A DNA stretch of 64,000 nt from Shewanella halotolerans (GTDB taxonomy: Bacteria > Pseudomonadota > Gammaproteobacteria > Enterobacterales > Shewanellaceae): NCBI RefSeq assembly GCF_019457535.1, contig NZ_CP080417.1, positions 1,054,001 to 1,118,000 on the forward strand, written 5' to 3'. Both the position numbers and the translations under genes were made by a program. This document shows positions 56,779 through 64,000 of the stretch, piece by piece. A model generated the notes under the pieces. It was not told where the DNA came from, made no database searches, and saw nothing but the letters and a program-made list of their open reading frames with translations. The stretch's first letter is position 1. The number at the start of each line of letters is the position of its first letter.

Positions 56779-57205
56779 GACACTGACCAAGGAAGACGCT
56801 CCTAAGTTGCATGAGCTGGAGTCGGCCTGCCATAGCTTCCCCATGTCGCTGAGTAACCTTGAGACCTGTTTCGGGCGTTTCTACCATGTCATCGGTCTCT
56901 TTGATGATGAGGAACTGTTGGGCTTCAGCATTCTGCATCAACTGTTCGAAGATGCCACCCTGATGGATATCTGCGTCCGGCCAGACGCTCAGGGGCAAGG
57001 TTTGGGTAAGCGCCTCACCGAGGCGTTAATCGAGCTGGCAGCGACTCAGGGCGCCGAACGTATGATGCTAGAGGTGAGGGCCTCTAATGAAAGGGCTATC
57101 GCCTTATATCGCCAGATGGGCTTCGAGCAGACAGGAATGCGGGCCAATTACTATCAGTTAGAGCAGGGGAAAGAGGACGCTATCCTGATGGAGCGTTTGT
57201 TCTAG
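56756..57205 (+). CDS. rimI: Ribosomal protein S18 alanine N-acetyltransferase
   Basis: A 149-residue GNAT acetyltransferase with the acetyl-CoA loop QGQGLGKRL (about 81-89) and the family motif EVRASNERAIALYRQMGF. It acetylates the N-terminal Ala of S18. The second Met (ATG 56762) may be the real start. Overlaps the end of holD, as in E. coli. Confidence 0.9.
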   Translation: MPMTLTLKTLTKEDAPKLHELESACHSFPMSLSNLETCFGRFYHVIGLFDDEELLGFSILHQLFEDATLMDICVRPDAQGQGLGKRLTEALIELAATQGAERMMLEVRASNERAIALYRQMGFEQTGMRANYYQLEQGKEDAILMERLF

Positions 57206-57232
57206 CCGTTTTGGTTTGTATTTGGGAATAAA

Positions 57233-57259
57233 AAAATAGCGCCGAAAGGCGCTATTTTT
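57233..57259. terminator. Bidirectional terminator between rimI and lipA
   Basis: AAAATAGCGCC / GGCGCTATTTT with loop GAAA and A and T runs on both sides. Confidence 0.92.
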
Positions 57260-57291
57260 ACATCTAAGCTATTAAAGCCTAAGGTCTTAGG

Positions 57292-58257
57292 TTATTTAAC
57301 CTCTTTACCTTGAGCTTGCAGATCCGCATGGTAGCTTGAACGCACCATAGGACCACATGCTGCATGGGTAAAGCCTATCTCTTCGGCATAGTCTTTCAGC
57401 TCGTCAAACTCAGCTGGCGGCACGTAACGCTCTACTGGTAGGTGGAACTTAGAGGGCTGCAGGTATTGACCGAGTGTCAGCATCTCAACATTGTGCGCAC
57501 GCAGATCGCGCAGTACTTCGGCGATCTCTTCGTTGGTCTCACCTAGGCCCATCATCAAACCCGACTTAGTCGGAATGTTTGGGTGTTGCTCTTTGAATTT
57601 CTTCAACAGATCCAGTGACCACTGGTAGTTTGCCCCTGGACGCGCCTTACGATAGTGCTTAGGTGCCGTTTCCAGGTTGTGGTTGAAGACATCGGGTGGC
57701 TCGGTGGCCAGGATCTCCAAGGCGGCGTCGATGCGGCCCCTGAAATCGGGCACTAAGATCTCAATCTTGATCTCTGGGTTGAGCTTACGGATTTCGCGAA
57801 TACAGTCGGCAAAGTGCTGTGCACCACCATCACGCAGATCGTCACGATCCACAGAGGTGATCACCACATATTTCAGCTTCATGTCTCTGATGGTCTGTGC
57901 CAGTTTTGCCGGCTCTTCGGCATCAGGCTTGAGTGGACGGCCATGGGCCACGTCGCAGAAGGGGCAGCGACGGGTACAGATGGCGCCCAAGATCATGAAG
58001 GTGGCGGTACCATGGTTAAAACATTCGGCAAGGTTAGGGCAGGAAGCCTCTTCACATACAGAGTGCAGACCGTTCTTACGCAGCGCCTGTTTGATGTCGA
58101 CGATACGCTGGTTCGATGCCGGGAGCTTGACTCTCAACCAATCGGGTTTGCGTAGCATGGTTTCGCGCTCGGAAGGCACGACCTTGACCGGAATACGAGA
58201 GACCTTGTCGGCATCGCGTAACTTGACTCCGGGTTGTAATCTTTCAGGCCTACTCAT
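57292..58257 (-). CDS. lipA: Lipoyl synthase
   Basis: A 321-residue radical-SAM enzyme that adds two sulfurs to octanoyl groups on lipoate-dependent proteins. The auxiliary cluster cysteines are C68, C73 and C79 (CEEASCPNLAEC) and the SAM cluster cysteines C94, C98 and C101 (CTRRCPFC). Start ATG 58257, one base from the lipB stop, so the genes form an operon. Confidence 0.97.
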   Translation of the reverse strand: MSRPERLQPGVKLRDADKVSRIPVKVVPSERETMLRKPDWLRVKLPASNQRIVDIKQALRKNGLHSVCEEASCPNLAECFNHGTATFMILGAICTRRCPFCDVAHGRPLKPDAEEPAKLAQTIRDMKLKYVVITSVDRDDLRDGGAQHFADCIREIRKLNPEIKIEILVPDFRGRIDAALEILATEPPDVFNHNLETAPKHYRKARPGANYQWSLDLLKKFKEQHPNIPTKSGLMMGLGETNEEIAEVLRDLRAHNVEMLTLGQYLQPSKFHLPVERYVPPAEFDELKDYAEEIGFTHAACGPMVRSSYHADLQAQGKEVK

Positions 58258-58258
58258 A

Positions 58259-58909
58259 TTAGTCTGTTAACCCTTGATGATGTTCTAGATGTTGATAGCC
58301 CAATTCTTGGCTAAAGGTTTGTATCAGTTTCTCGCCGGCTTCTTCGACGCTTTGTGGCCCCTTGAGCGGCTTACATTGAGCCATCTCTAATCCTGCATAA
58401 CCGCAGGGGTTGATGCGCTGAAAGGGGGACATATCCATATCGACGTTTAGTGCCAGGCCGTGGAAGGAGCAGCCTTTACGGATCCGCAGACCCAGAGAGG
58501 CAATCTTGCGCTCCTCGACATAGACGCCAGGGGCGTCGGCCTTAGGATAGGCCTCGATACCATAGAGGGCGAGCATCTTGACGATACTCTGCTCTATGTC
58601 GGTCACCAGTTGGCGAACACCGATTTTGAGGCGTTTGATGTCCAGTAGTGGGTAGGCGACTAGCTGCCCTGGACCATGGTAGGTCACTTGGCCACCACGA
58701 TCGACTTGAATGACGGGGATATCGCCGGGGTTGAGAATATGCTCACTTTTACCTGCCTGGCCTTGAGTGAACACCGGAGGATGTTCGACTATCCAAAGCT
58801 CATCTCGGCTCGTTTCATCGCGATTATCGGTATATTCCTGCATGGCATGCCATACCGACTCGTAATCCTGGCGTCCAAGATGACGAATATGTAAAACCGT
58901 ATCTTTCAA
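58259..58909 (-). CDS. lipB: Octanoyl-[acyl-carrier-protein]:protein octanoyltransferase
   Basis: A 216-residue enzyme that moves octanoate from ACP to lipoate-dependent proteins. Seen: RGGQVTYHGPGQLVAYP, GLRIRKGC, and the catalytic pair K135 and C169 (NPCGYAG), which have the E. coli numbers when translation starts at TTG 58909. That TTG has GAGAGG seven bases upstream; the TTG two codons earlier touches the same ribosome site. Confidence 0.93.
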   Translation of the reverse strand: MKDTVLHIRHLGRQDYESVWHAMQEYTDNRDETSRDELWIVEHPPVFTQGQAGKSEHILNPGDIPVIQVDRGGQVTYHGPGQLVAYPLLDIKRLKIGVRQLVTDIEQSIVKMLALYGIEAYPKADAPGVYVEERKIASLGLRIRKGCSFHGLALNVDMDMSPFQRINPCGYAGLEMAQCKPLKGPQSVEEAGEKLIQTFSQELGYQHLEHHQGLTD

Positions 58910-59004
58910 GGGCAACCTCTCCCCTCAGCGTTTAAGTGCGCCTATTATACGCGCGAAATCAGGAAATGTAAGGTAGATCACATTTCCTATCTGGAGGGCA
59001 CATC

Positions 59005-59271
59005 TTAGAGGACGCGCTTAACCCCTTCGATAGCCGCTAACTCGATGTAAAGCAGTTCGATCTGCTCTTTACTGTGAACCGTTACCTTAACGGTGATCGA
59101 GTGGTAGCTGCCTTTGCTTGAGGCCCTGGAGGTTGGCATATAGTCGCCTGGTACGTGACGCTGCACAACGGCAACGACATCATCGGCGAGTGTGTCTCTG
59201 GCGTCGCCCACGACTTTGAAAGGGAAGGCCGCGGGGAAGTCTAGGAGTTCATGAAATTTGGTGTCTAACAT
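59005..59271 (-). CDS. ybeD: DUF493 family protein YbeD
   Basis: An 88-residue small alpha/beta protein of the YbeD family. The family has an ACT-like fold and an unproven regulatory role in lipoate metabolism, suggested by its constant place between dacA and lipB, as here. Motifs: LLDFPAAFPFKVVG and KGSYHSITVKVTV. Confidence 0.92.
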   Translation of the reverse strand: MLDTKFHELLDFPAAFPFKVVGDARDTLADDVVAVVQRHVPGDYMPTSRASSKGSYHSITVKVTVHSKEQIELLYIELAAIEGVKRVL

Positions 59272-59351
59272 AGGTGTCTATCTCTTGCCTAACTTAATGG
59301 CTATAAAATGGGGGTTATTATACCTAATTCAAGCCTCGGAGGCTAAAAACA

Positions 59352-59378
59352 AAAAAGTCACCCTTAGGTGACTTTTTA
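59352..59378 (-). terminator. Terminator of dacA
   Basis: AAAAAGTCACC / GGTGACTTTTT with loop CTTA, between dacA and ybeD; on the minus strand a T run follows. Confidence 0.88.
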
Positions 59379-59405
59379 CTATCTCATGCATTTGTCGCTG
59401 TGGAA

Positions 59406-60578
59406 TTAGTTAAACCAGCTGGCAAACATCTGCTTAAAGTAGTCCATCAGCTTGCTGAACCAGCTGCCTTCGTTCACCTCTTGCAGGGTGACCAGTGGGA
59501 ACTGGGCAATGTCTTTGCCGTTAAGCTGGAAGTAGATGCGGCCTACTGTCTCACCCTTGGCGATAGGGGCGGTCAGCTCCTTGTTCAGCTCGTAGTTGGC
59601 TTCGAGGTTTTTCGCCTGGCCACGGCTGATGGTGATAGGGGTATCTGTTAACACGCCAAGATCCACTGACTCTCTGTCACCGTACCAGATCTTCTGGGTA
59701 ACAAAGCTGTCGCCCGCCTTGTAGGGGGTGATGGTCTCGAAGAAGCGGAAACCATAGTTGAGCAGTTTCTTACTCTCTGCCTTACGGGCCGACTCGCTGG
59801 CGGTGCCCATGACCACAGACACCAGACGCATGCCATCTTTGGTTGCCGAGGTCACCAGGTTGTAACCGGCGCCAGAGGTGTGACCCGTCTTGATGCCATC
59901 GACGTTCAGGCTCTTGTCCCACAGCAGACCGTTACGGTTGTACTGCTTGATGCCGTTATAGGTGAAAGATTTCTCCGAGTAGACGCGGTACTCCTCGGGG
60001 ACGTCGCGGATCAACGCGGCGCCCAGCAGTGCCATGTCGTAGGCGGTGGTCTTGTGATTTTCCGAGTCCAGTCCGTGTGAGTTCTCGAAGTAGCTGTCAC
60101 GCATGCCCAGCTGTTTGGCCCAGGAGTTCATCAGATCCACGAAGCCATCTTCGGTACCGGCAATGTGCTCGGCCATGGCGACACAGGCATCGTTACCCGA
60201 CTGAATGATGATGCCGCGGTTAAGATCTTCGACCGAGACCTGCTTACCCACTTCGATAAACATCTTAGAGGAGTCAGGGAAATTCTTCGACCAGGCGTTC
60301 TTACTGATGGTCACCTTGTCTTGTGGTGAGATATTGCCCACCTTGATCTCGTGGCCTATCACGTAGCTGGTCATCATCTTGGTGAGACTGGCCGGGTTCA
60401 GGCTCTCATAGGCATTCTCTTCGGCGATGATCTGGCCAGAGTTGTAATCCATCAGGATAAAGGCTTTGGCTGCTACCTTAGGTGCATCAGGCGTAACAAC
60501 GGGTGCCGCGTTGGCTGCCGTGATAGAGAGGGAGGAGACAAGGAGGAGTGTTTTCAAGCTATGATTCAGTAATTTCAT
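59406..60578 (-). CDS. dacA: D-alanyl-D-alanine carboxypeptidase (PBP5/6 family)
   Basis: A 390-residue peptidoglycan enzyme. Signal peptide (1-24, ending ANA-AP), SxxK at S64-K67 (SLTK), SGN at 127-129 and KTG at 230-232, a beta-rich C-terminal domain, and a C-terminal amphipathic helix (FSKLMDYFKQMFASWFN) that holds it to the outer face of the inner membrane. It trims pentapeptides. Gene order rlpA-dacA-ybeD-lipB matches other gammaproteobacteria. Confidence 0.95.
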   Translation of the reverse strand: MKLLNHSLKTLLLVSSLSITAANAAPVVTPDAPKVAAKAFILMDYNSGQIIAEENAYESLNPASLTKMMTSYVIGHEIKVGNISPQDKVTISKNAWSKNFPDSSKMFIEVGKQVSVEDLNRGIIIQSGNDACVAMAEHIAGTEDGFVDLMNSWAKQLGMRDSYFENSHGLDSENHKTTAYDMALLGAALIRDVPEEYRVYSEKSFTYNGIKQYNRNGLLWDKSLNVDGIKTGHTSGAGYNLVTSATKDGMRLVSVVMGTASESARKAESKKLLNYGFRFFETITPYKAGDSFVTQKIWYGDRESVDLGVLTDTPITISRGQAKNLEANYELNKELTAPIAKGETVGRIYFQLNGKDIAQFPLVTLQEVNEGSWFSKLMDYFKQMFASWFN

Positions 60579-60713
60579 ATTATCAAGGCACGTCTTCTGG
60601 TTGAATGCAAAAATTTGGGCGCTATGTCGGGCGAGTATAACATTAGTCGACCATCGAAATCAGTGAAGGTTCCTTAATCTTAAGGAAAAGCGCACCGATT
60701 TCGGGTCGTTACC

Positions 60714-61505
60714 TTATTCGGTCACCAGATAGCTCTGAGGGTAGCCGTTTTGCTGCAGTGTCTGATGCAGCTGGGCAGCGATTTGCTGGCGTCCTATGGG
60801 GCCGAGTTGCAGGCGATAGAGATTGCCGCTCTGCTGGATACGAGTCTTAACCTGGTACTGGTCGGCCAGGGTCTGCGCCAGATGATCGATGCGTCCCTTA
60901 TCTGAGGAGGCGATCACCTGCACATAGTGAAGCTTGGTTTCCTGCAGTGCGGCCAAAGCCACCGACTCGGGGTTTTCTATGTAGATCACCTCGAGCTGGA
61001 CCTTGGCCGTGCCTGTCTTGAGCATGTCCAGGCGATGCGCCGCGGCGTAGGAGAGATCTATGATGCGGTTATCGTGAAAGGGGCCGCGATCGTTGACCCT
61101 TACCACTACCGACTTGTCGTTGGCCAGGTTAGTGACCTTCACATAACTAGGCAGTGGCAGCGTCTTATGGGCCGCCGACATGGAATACATGTCGTAGGTC
61201 TCGCCATTGGAGGTGAGGTGACCATGAAACTTGGCGCCATACCAGGAGGCGATCCCCGTCTTCTGATAGCCTTTGCCTGTGTCGAGCACCCGGTAGGTCT
61301 TGCCCAGTACCGTATATTCCTTGCGGTTGCCGCCGCGGCTGTAGGGCTCAAACTTGGGGTGAGCATCTTCCACCTTGGAGACGTCGGGCGCATCGGTCGG
61401 CGCTACGTCGTCGGCAATCTTATAGCGGCCGCTCTGAGACGAGCAGCCCGCCAAAACCAATAGCAGGATGAAGGAGAGCAGTGACAGGGCGTTACTGTTT
61501 CGCAT
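60714..61505 (-). CDS. rlpA: Septal-ring lytic transglycosylase RlpA
   Basis: A 263-residue lipoprotein with lipobox LAGC (Cys21 from the chosen start). The double-psi beta-barrel domain (about 75-170; GIASWYGAKFHGHLTSNGE split, and VRVNDRGPFHDNRIIDLSYAAA split) carries the enzyme, and a SPOR domain (about 185-263) binds denuded glycan at the division site. Overlaps the end of mltB by about 14 bases; an earlier ATG at 61511 is possible. Confidence 0.93.
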   Translation of the reverse strand: MRNSNALSLLSFILLLVLAGCSSQSGRYKIADDVAPTDAPDVSKVEDAHPKFEPYSRGGNRKEYTVLGKTYRVLDTGKGYQKTGIASWYGAKFHGHLTSNGETYDMYSMSAAHKTLPLPSYVKVTNLANDKSVVVRVNDRGPFHDNRIIDLSYAAAHRLDMLKTGTAKVQLEVIYIENPESVALAALQETKLHYVQVIASSDKGRIDHLAQTLADQYQVKTRIQQSGNLYRLQLGPIGRQQIAAQLHQTLQQNGYPQSYLVTE

Positions 61506-62499
61506 AAGCATCTTTGAGTTGTTGGCTGAATTGATACACCGCCATGGCGTACAGCGGGCTGCGGTTATAGCGGGTGATCACGTAAAAGTTGTTTAGTCCC
61601 AGCCAGTAGTCTTTGCTGCCTTGCTGCTCAAGCTCGACTAGTAGTGCGGATTGTTGCACGTCGAGATCGACATTCTGCGCCAGGGAGATGGTTGGCGACA
61701 GGATGTCGGCAACCTTGTAGGAGAGCTTCTCTCCCGACCAGGCCTTGAGATGCGCGGGCAGATGGTGTGTAGTCAGCGGTAGGGTGATCAAGGCGCCCTT
61801 CTGCCAGCCATGTTGATGGAAATAGTTGGCGACACTGCCGATGGCATCGACCGGATCGCCAACCAGGTCCCGGCGGCCGTCGCCGCTAAAATCCACTGCG
61901 AAATGGCGATAGCTGGAGGGAATAAACTGACCATAACCCATGGCGCCGGCGTAGGAGCCTTTTAGCGAGCTCAGGTCCAGCTTTTCCTCTTTGGCCAGGG
62001 TCTGTAGCTGGGCGAGTTCCTTGCGAAAGAAGTCGGCCCGCGGCGTGTAATGAAAGCCCAAGGTGTAGAGGGCGTCGATCACCGGATAGGTGCCCATGTA
62101 GCCGCCGTAGAAGGTCTCGATGCCGATAATGGCAACTATGATCTCGGGGTCCACCTGATAGGTCTTTGCCGCCTTGGCGATGGTCGCGTCATGGGTGCGC
62201 CAGAAATTCAGTCCCTTTTCCAGACGCTTATCGGTGAGGAAGATGGGGTGATATTGATACCAGGGCTTGGCTTCCCAAGGGGTGGTGATGGCGTCGATCA
62301 CCTTCTGGTTGTATTGGGCGCTACTGAGAAAGCTGTCTATCTCTGCCAGGGTGAAGCCGGCGCCGAGTTGCTGCTCGGTGAAGGCTGTCTTCAACTCACT
62401 GATGTCGCCCTCTTGGGGGATCACCTTGTCATCGGCTTGGGCCAGCATGCTGGCGCTGCCCAGCATCAGGGCGAAAAATAGCTGTGAAACTGGTTTCAA
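61492..62499 (-). CDS. mltB: Membrane-associated lytic murein transglycosylase B
   Basis: A 335-residue periplasmic enzyme with a signal peptide (1-22) and no lipobox. Catalytic Glu at 128 in IGIETFYGG, and the SltB/MltB sequences AGAMGYGQFIPSSYR and DGRRDLVGDPVDAIGSVANYF. It cuts glycan strands, leaving anhydro-muramic ends. Between rodA and rlpA. Confidence 0.94.
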   Translation of the reverse strand: MKPVSQLFFALMLGSASMLAQADDKVIPQEGDISELKTAFTEQQLGAGFTLAEIDSFLSSAQYNQKVIDAITTPWEAKPWYQYHPIFLTDKRLEKGLNFWRTHDATIAKAAKTYQVDPEIIVAIIGIETFYGGYMGTYPVIDALYTLGFHYTPRADFFRKELAQLQTLAKEEKLDLSSLKGSYAGAMGYGQFIPSSYRHFAVDFSGDGRRDLVGDPVDAIGSVANYFHQHGWQKGALITLPLTTHHLPAHLKAWSGEKLSYKVADILSPTISLAQNVDLDVQQSALLVELEQQGSKDYWLGLNNFYVITRYNRSPLYAMAVYQFSQQLKDAYAKQ

Positions 62500-62510
62500 A
62501 TCGTCTTCCT

Positions 62511-63617
62511 TTAACGGTCAATGAATCGTCTATGGGTATGAATGCTCATCAGGATCCCGAAGCCTGTCATCAGGGTCAGCATAGAGGTGCCGCCGTAACT
62601 GATGAGGGGCAGGGGTACACCAACTACGGGGAGTAGTCCCGATACCATGCCAATATTCACAAAGACATATACAAAGAAGGTTAAAGTAATACTGCCAGCG
62701 AGTAAACGGGCAAAACTGGTTTGTGCGCGCGAGGCAATCACCAGGCCGCGGCCGATCACATAGAGGTAGAGGCAGAGCAGAATAAGGCTGCCGATCAGGC
62801 CAAACTCCTCGCCGATAACCGCGAAGATGAAGTCGGTGTGGCGCTCGGGCAGGAACTCCAGCTGAGATTGAGTGCCGTCGAGCCAGCCCTTGCCCCAGAT
62901 CCCACCGGAGCCGATGGCGATCTTGGACTGAATAATATGATAGCCGGCGCCCAGTGGGTCTTTTTCCGGATCCAGCAGGGTCAATACCCGGGTACGTTGA
63001 TAATCGTGCATCAGGAAGTACCAGAGCACAGGCAGCATGGCCAGCACGCCGCCGATGAAGCTGCCGACGATGGCCCAGCTCATGCCGGAGAGAAACAGCA
63101 CGAAGATCCCCGAGGCCGCCACCAGGATGGAGGTGCCGAGATCCGGCTGCTTGGCAATCAAGAGCGTCGGAATGAGCAGAATTACCCCGGCACCGGCCAG
63201 ATAACGCTTCTTCGGCGGTAGCGGAAACTTACTGATATACCAGGCCATGGTGATGGGGAAGGCTAGCTTAATCAGTTCAGAGGGTTGAAATTCCATGAAG
63301 CCCAGGTTGAGCCAGCGCTGGGCGCCCTTGTTGATCTCACCGAAGAAATGCACCCCTAGTAGCAGAATCACCCCCGCAATATAGATGGGGAATGCCCAGC
63401 GCCTGAGCACCTCTGGGTTGATCTGGGCGACAAACAGCATGATCCCCAGCGACAGTCCCATACGGATCAGCTGACGCTCCATCAGCGCCATATCTTCGCC
63501 GCCGGCGGAATAGATGACGAACAGGCCATAGCACATGAGTGCCAGCAGCCCAAGAAGCAGTGGCAGGTCGATATGCATGCGCTGCCAGATGTTGGGTCTA
63601 TGGCTATGGGCGTTCAT
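62511..63617 (-). CDS. rodA: Peptidoglycan glycosyltransferase RodA
   Basis: A 368-residue SEDS-family polymerase of the elongasome with about ten transmembrane helices. Family motifs are visible: QPDLGTSILV, GSGGIWGKGW, FLPERHTDFIFAVIGEEFG and LPLISYGGTSML. It works with PBP2, encoded just upstream; the genes overlap by 14 bases. Confidence 0.96.
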   Translation of the reverse strand: MNAHSHRPNIWQRMHIDLPLLLGLLALMCYGLFVIYSAGGEDMALMERQLIRMGLSLGIMLFVAQINPEVLRRWAFPIYIAGVILLLGVHFFGEINKGAQRWLNLGFMEFQPSELIKLAFPITMAWYISKFPLPPKKRYLAGAGVILLIPTLLIAKQPDLGTSILVAASGIFVLFLSGMSWAIVGSFIGGVLAMLPVLWYFLMHDYQRTRVLTLLDPEKDPLGAGYHIIQSKIAIGSGGIWGKGWLDGTQSQLEFLPERHTDFIFAVIGEEFGLIGSLILLCLYLYVIGRGLVIASRAQTSFARLLAGSITLTFFVYVFVNIGMVSGLLPVVGVPLPLISYGGTSMLTLMTGFGILMSIHTHRRFIDR

Positions 63618-64000
63618 TGTGTGGGCTCCCGGCGGTTTCTAAGGGCAGGTTGTCGCGTAGCATATACTCATCCAGCAGCGCGCGGGCCACGGGGCCAGCG
63701 TTGGCGCCACCCCAACCGGCGTTTTCCAGTACCACTGCCAGCACGATGCGCGGCGCCTCATAGGGGGCGTAGGCGACGATCAAGGCGTTATCCCTCAGGT
63801 GTTCGTCGATATTTTCTGCGTCATATTTTTCATCTTCGGCCACACTGAAGACCTGGGCGGTACCCGTCTTCATCGCCGCGGTATAGCCGGCATCGACGAA
63901 GCGTGACTTATGGGCGGTATCTCTCATCGCCTCGTTGATGATCTGCCAGTTGTGTGGACTCTTCAGTACCACGGGAGCCATCTTGTCTACCGGGGTGTCC
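63604..64000 (-). CDS. mrdA: Penicillin-binding protein 2, C-terminal part (cut by window end)
   Basis: About 131 C-terminal residues of the elongation transpeptidase. The KTG box (MKTGTAQVF) and the downstream HLRDNALIVAYAPYE and AGPVARALLDEYML are present; SxxK and SxN lie outside the window. The frame is open to base 64000. It pairs with RodA in the elongasome. Confidence 0.92.
   Translation of the reverse strand, partial: DTPVDKMAPVVLKSPHNWQIINEAMRDTAHKSRFVDAGYTAAMKTGTAQVFSVAEDEKYDAENIDEHLRDNALIVAYAPYEAPRIVLAVVLENAGWGGANAGPVARALLDEYMLRDNLPLETAGSPHNERP

Overview
This 64 kb window is chromosomal DNA of a marine gammaproteobacterium, almost certainly a Shewanella. The evidence is the 16S sequence, the gene orders (mrdA-rodA-mltB-rlpA-dacA-ybeD-lipB-lipA; bamD divergent from rluD-pgeF-clpB; holD-rimI), a small multiheme cytochrome c and the many diguanylate cyclase and chemotaxis genes. 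The species is not assigned. I see no insertion sequence, prophage, integrase or CRISPR array, so most of the window reads as core chromosome with small accessory genes.

Layout. 1-10 kb: the N-terminal 447 codons of an FMN glutamate-synthase-like protein with two CDGSH iron-sulfur motifs, a Tat-exported subunit plus GMC oxidoreductase pair, a dodecin, queG, a periplasmic solute-binding protein, a TPR-GGDEF protein and rsuA. 10-25 kb: a sugar O-acetyltransferase, an M13 metallopeptidase lipoprotein, a secreted protein with a RelA/SpoT-synthetase-like domain followed by SUKH and helix-turn-helix genes, a glutathione transferase, a TonB-dependent receptor, a PH-domain protein, a divergent NRAMP transporter with a serine hydrolase, a DUF1456 protein and NAD-malic enzyme. 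25-35 kb: a triheme cytochrome, a 1659-residue subtilase ending in a GlyGly-CTERM-type tail, a divergent LysR regulator, an ECF sigma / anti-sigma-like / DUF4097 operon and an ornithine cyclodeaminase-family enzyme. 35-41 kb: two chemoreceptors and a CHASE4-GGDEF cyclase. 41-49 kb: tRNA-Phe, bamD, rluD, pgeF, clpB behind a sigma-32-type promoter, two small envelope proteins and pssA.

49-56 kb is a complete rRNA operon (tandem promoters, 16S, a spacer without tRNA, 23S, 5S, terminator). It is followed by about 1.3 kb of non-coding DNA that is packed with short hairpins and holds the tail of a second, interrupted 5S copy, and then tRNA-Trp. 56-64 kb holds holD-rimI and, on the other strand, the lipoate and cell-elongation cluster, cut at the right edge inside mrdA (PBP2).

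The least explained items are: (i) four copies of a short hairpin module with differing, still paired arms around the 3' end of the rRNA operon, next to the broken 5S copy; (ii) the exported RelA/SpoT-like protein with its SUKH neighbour; (iii) a 160-bp terminal-inverted-repeat element present twice (4.2 and 16.7 kb); (iv) an NRAMP-like transporter without the usual metal-site motifs.
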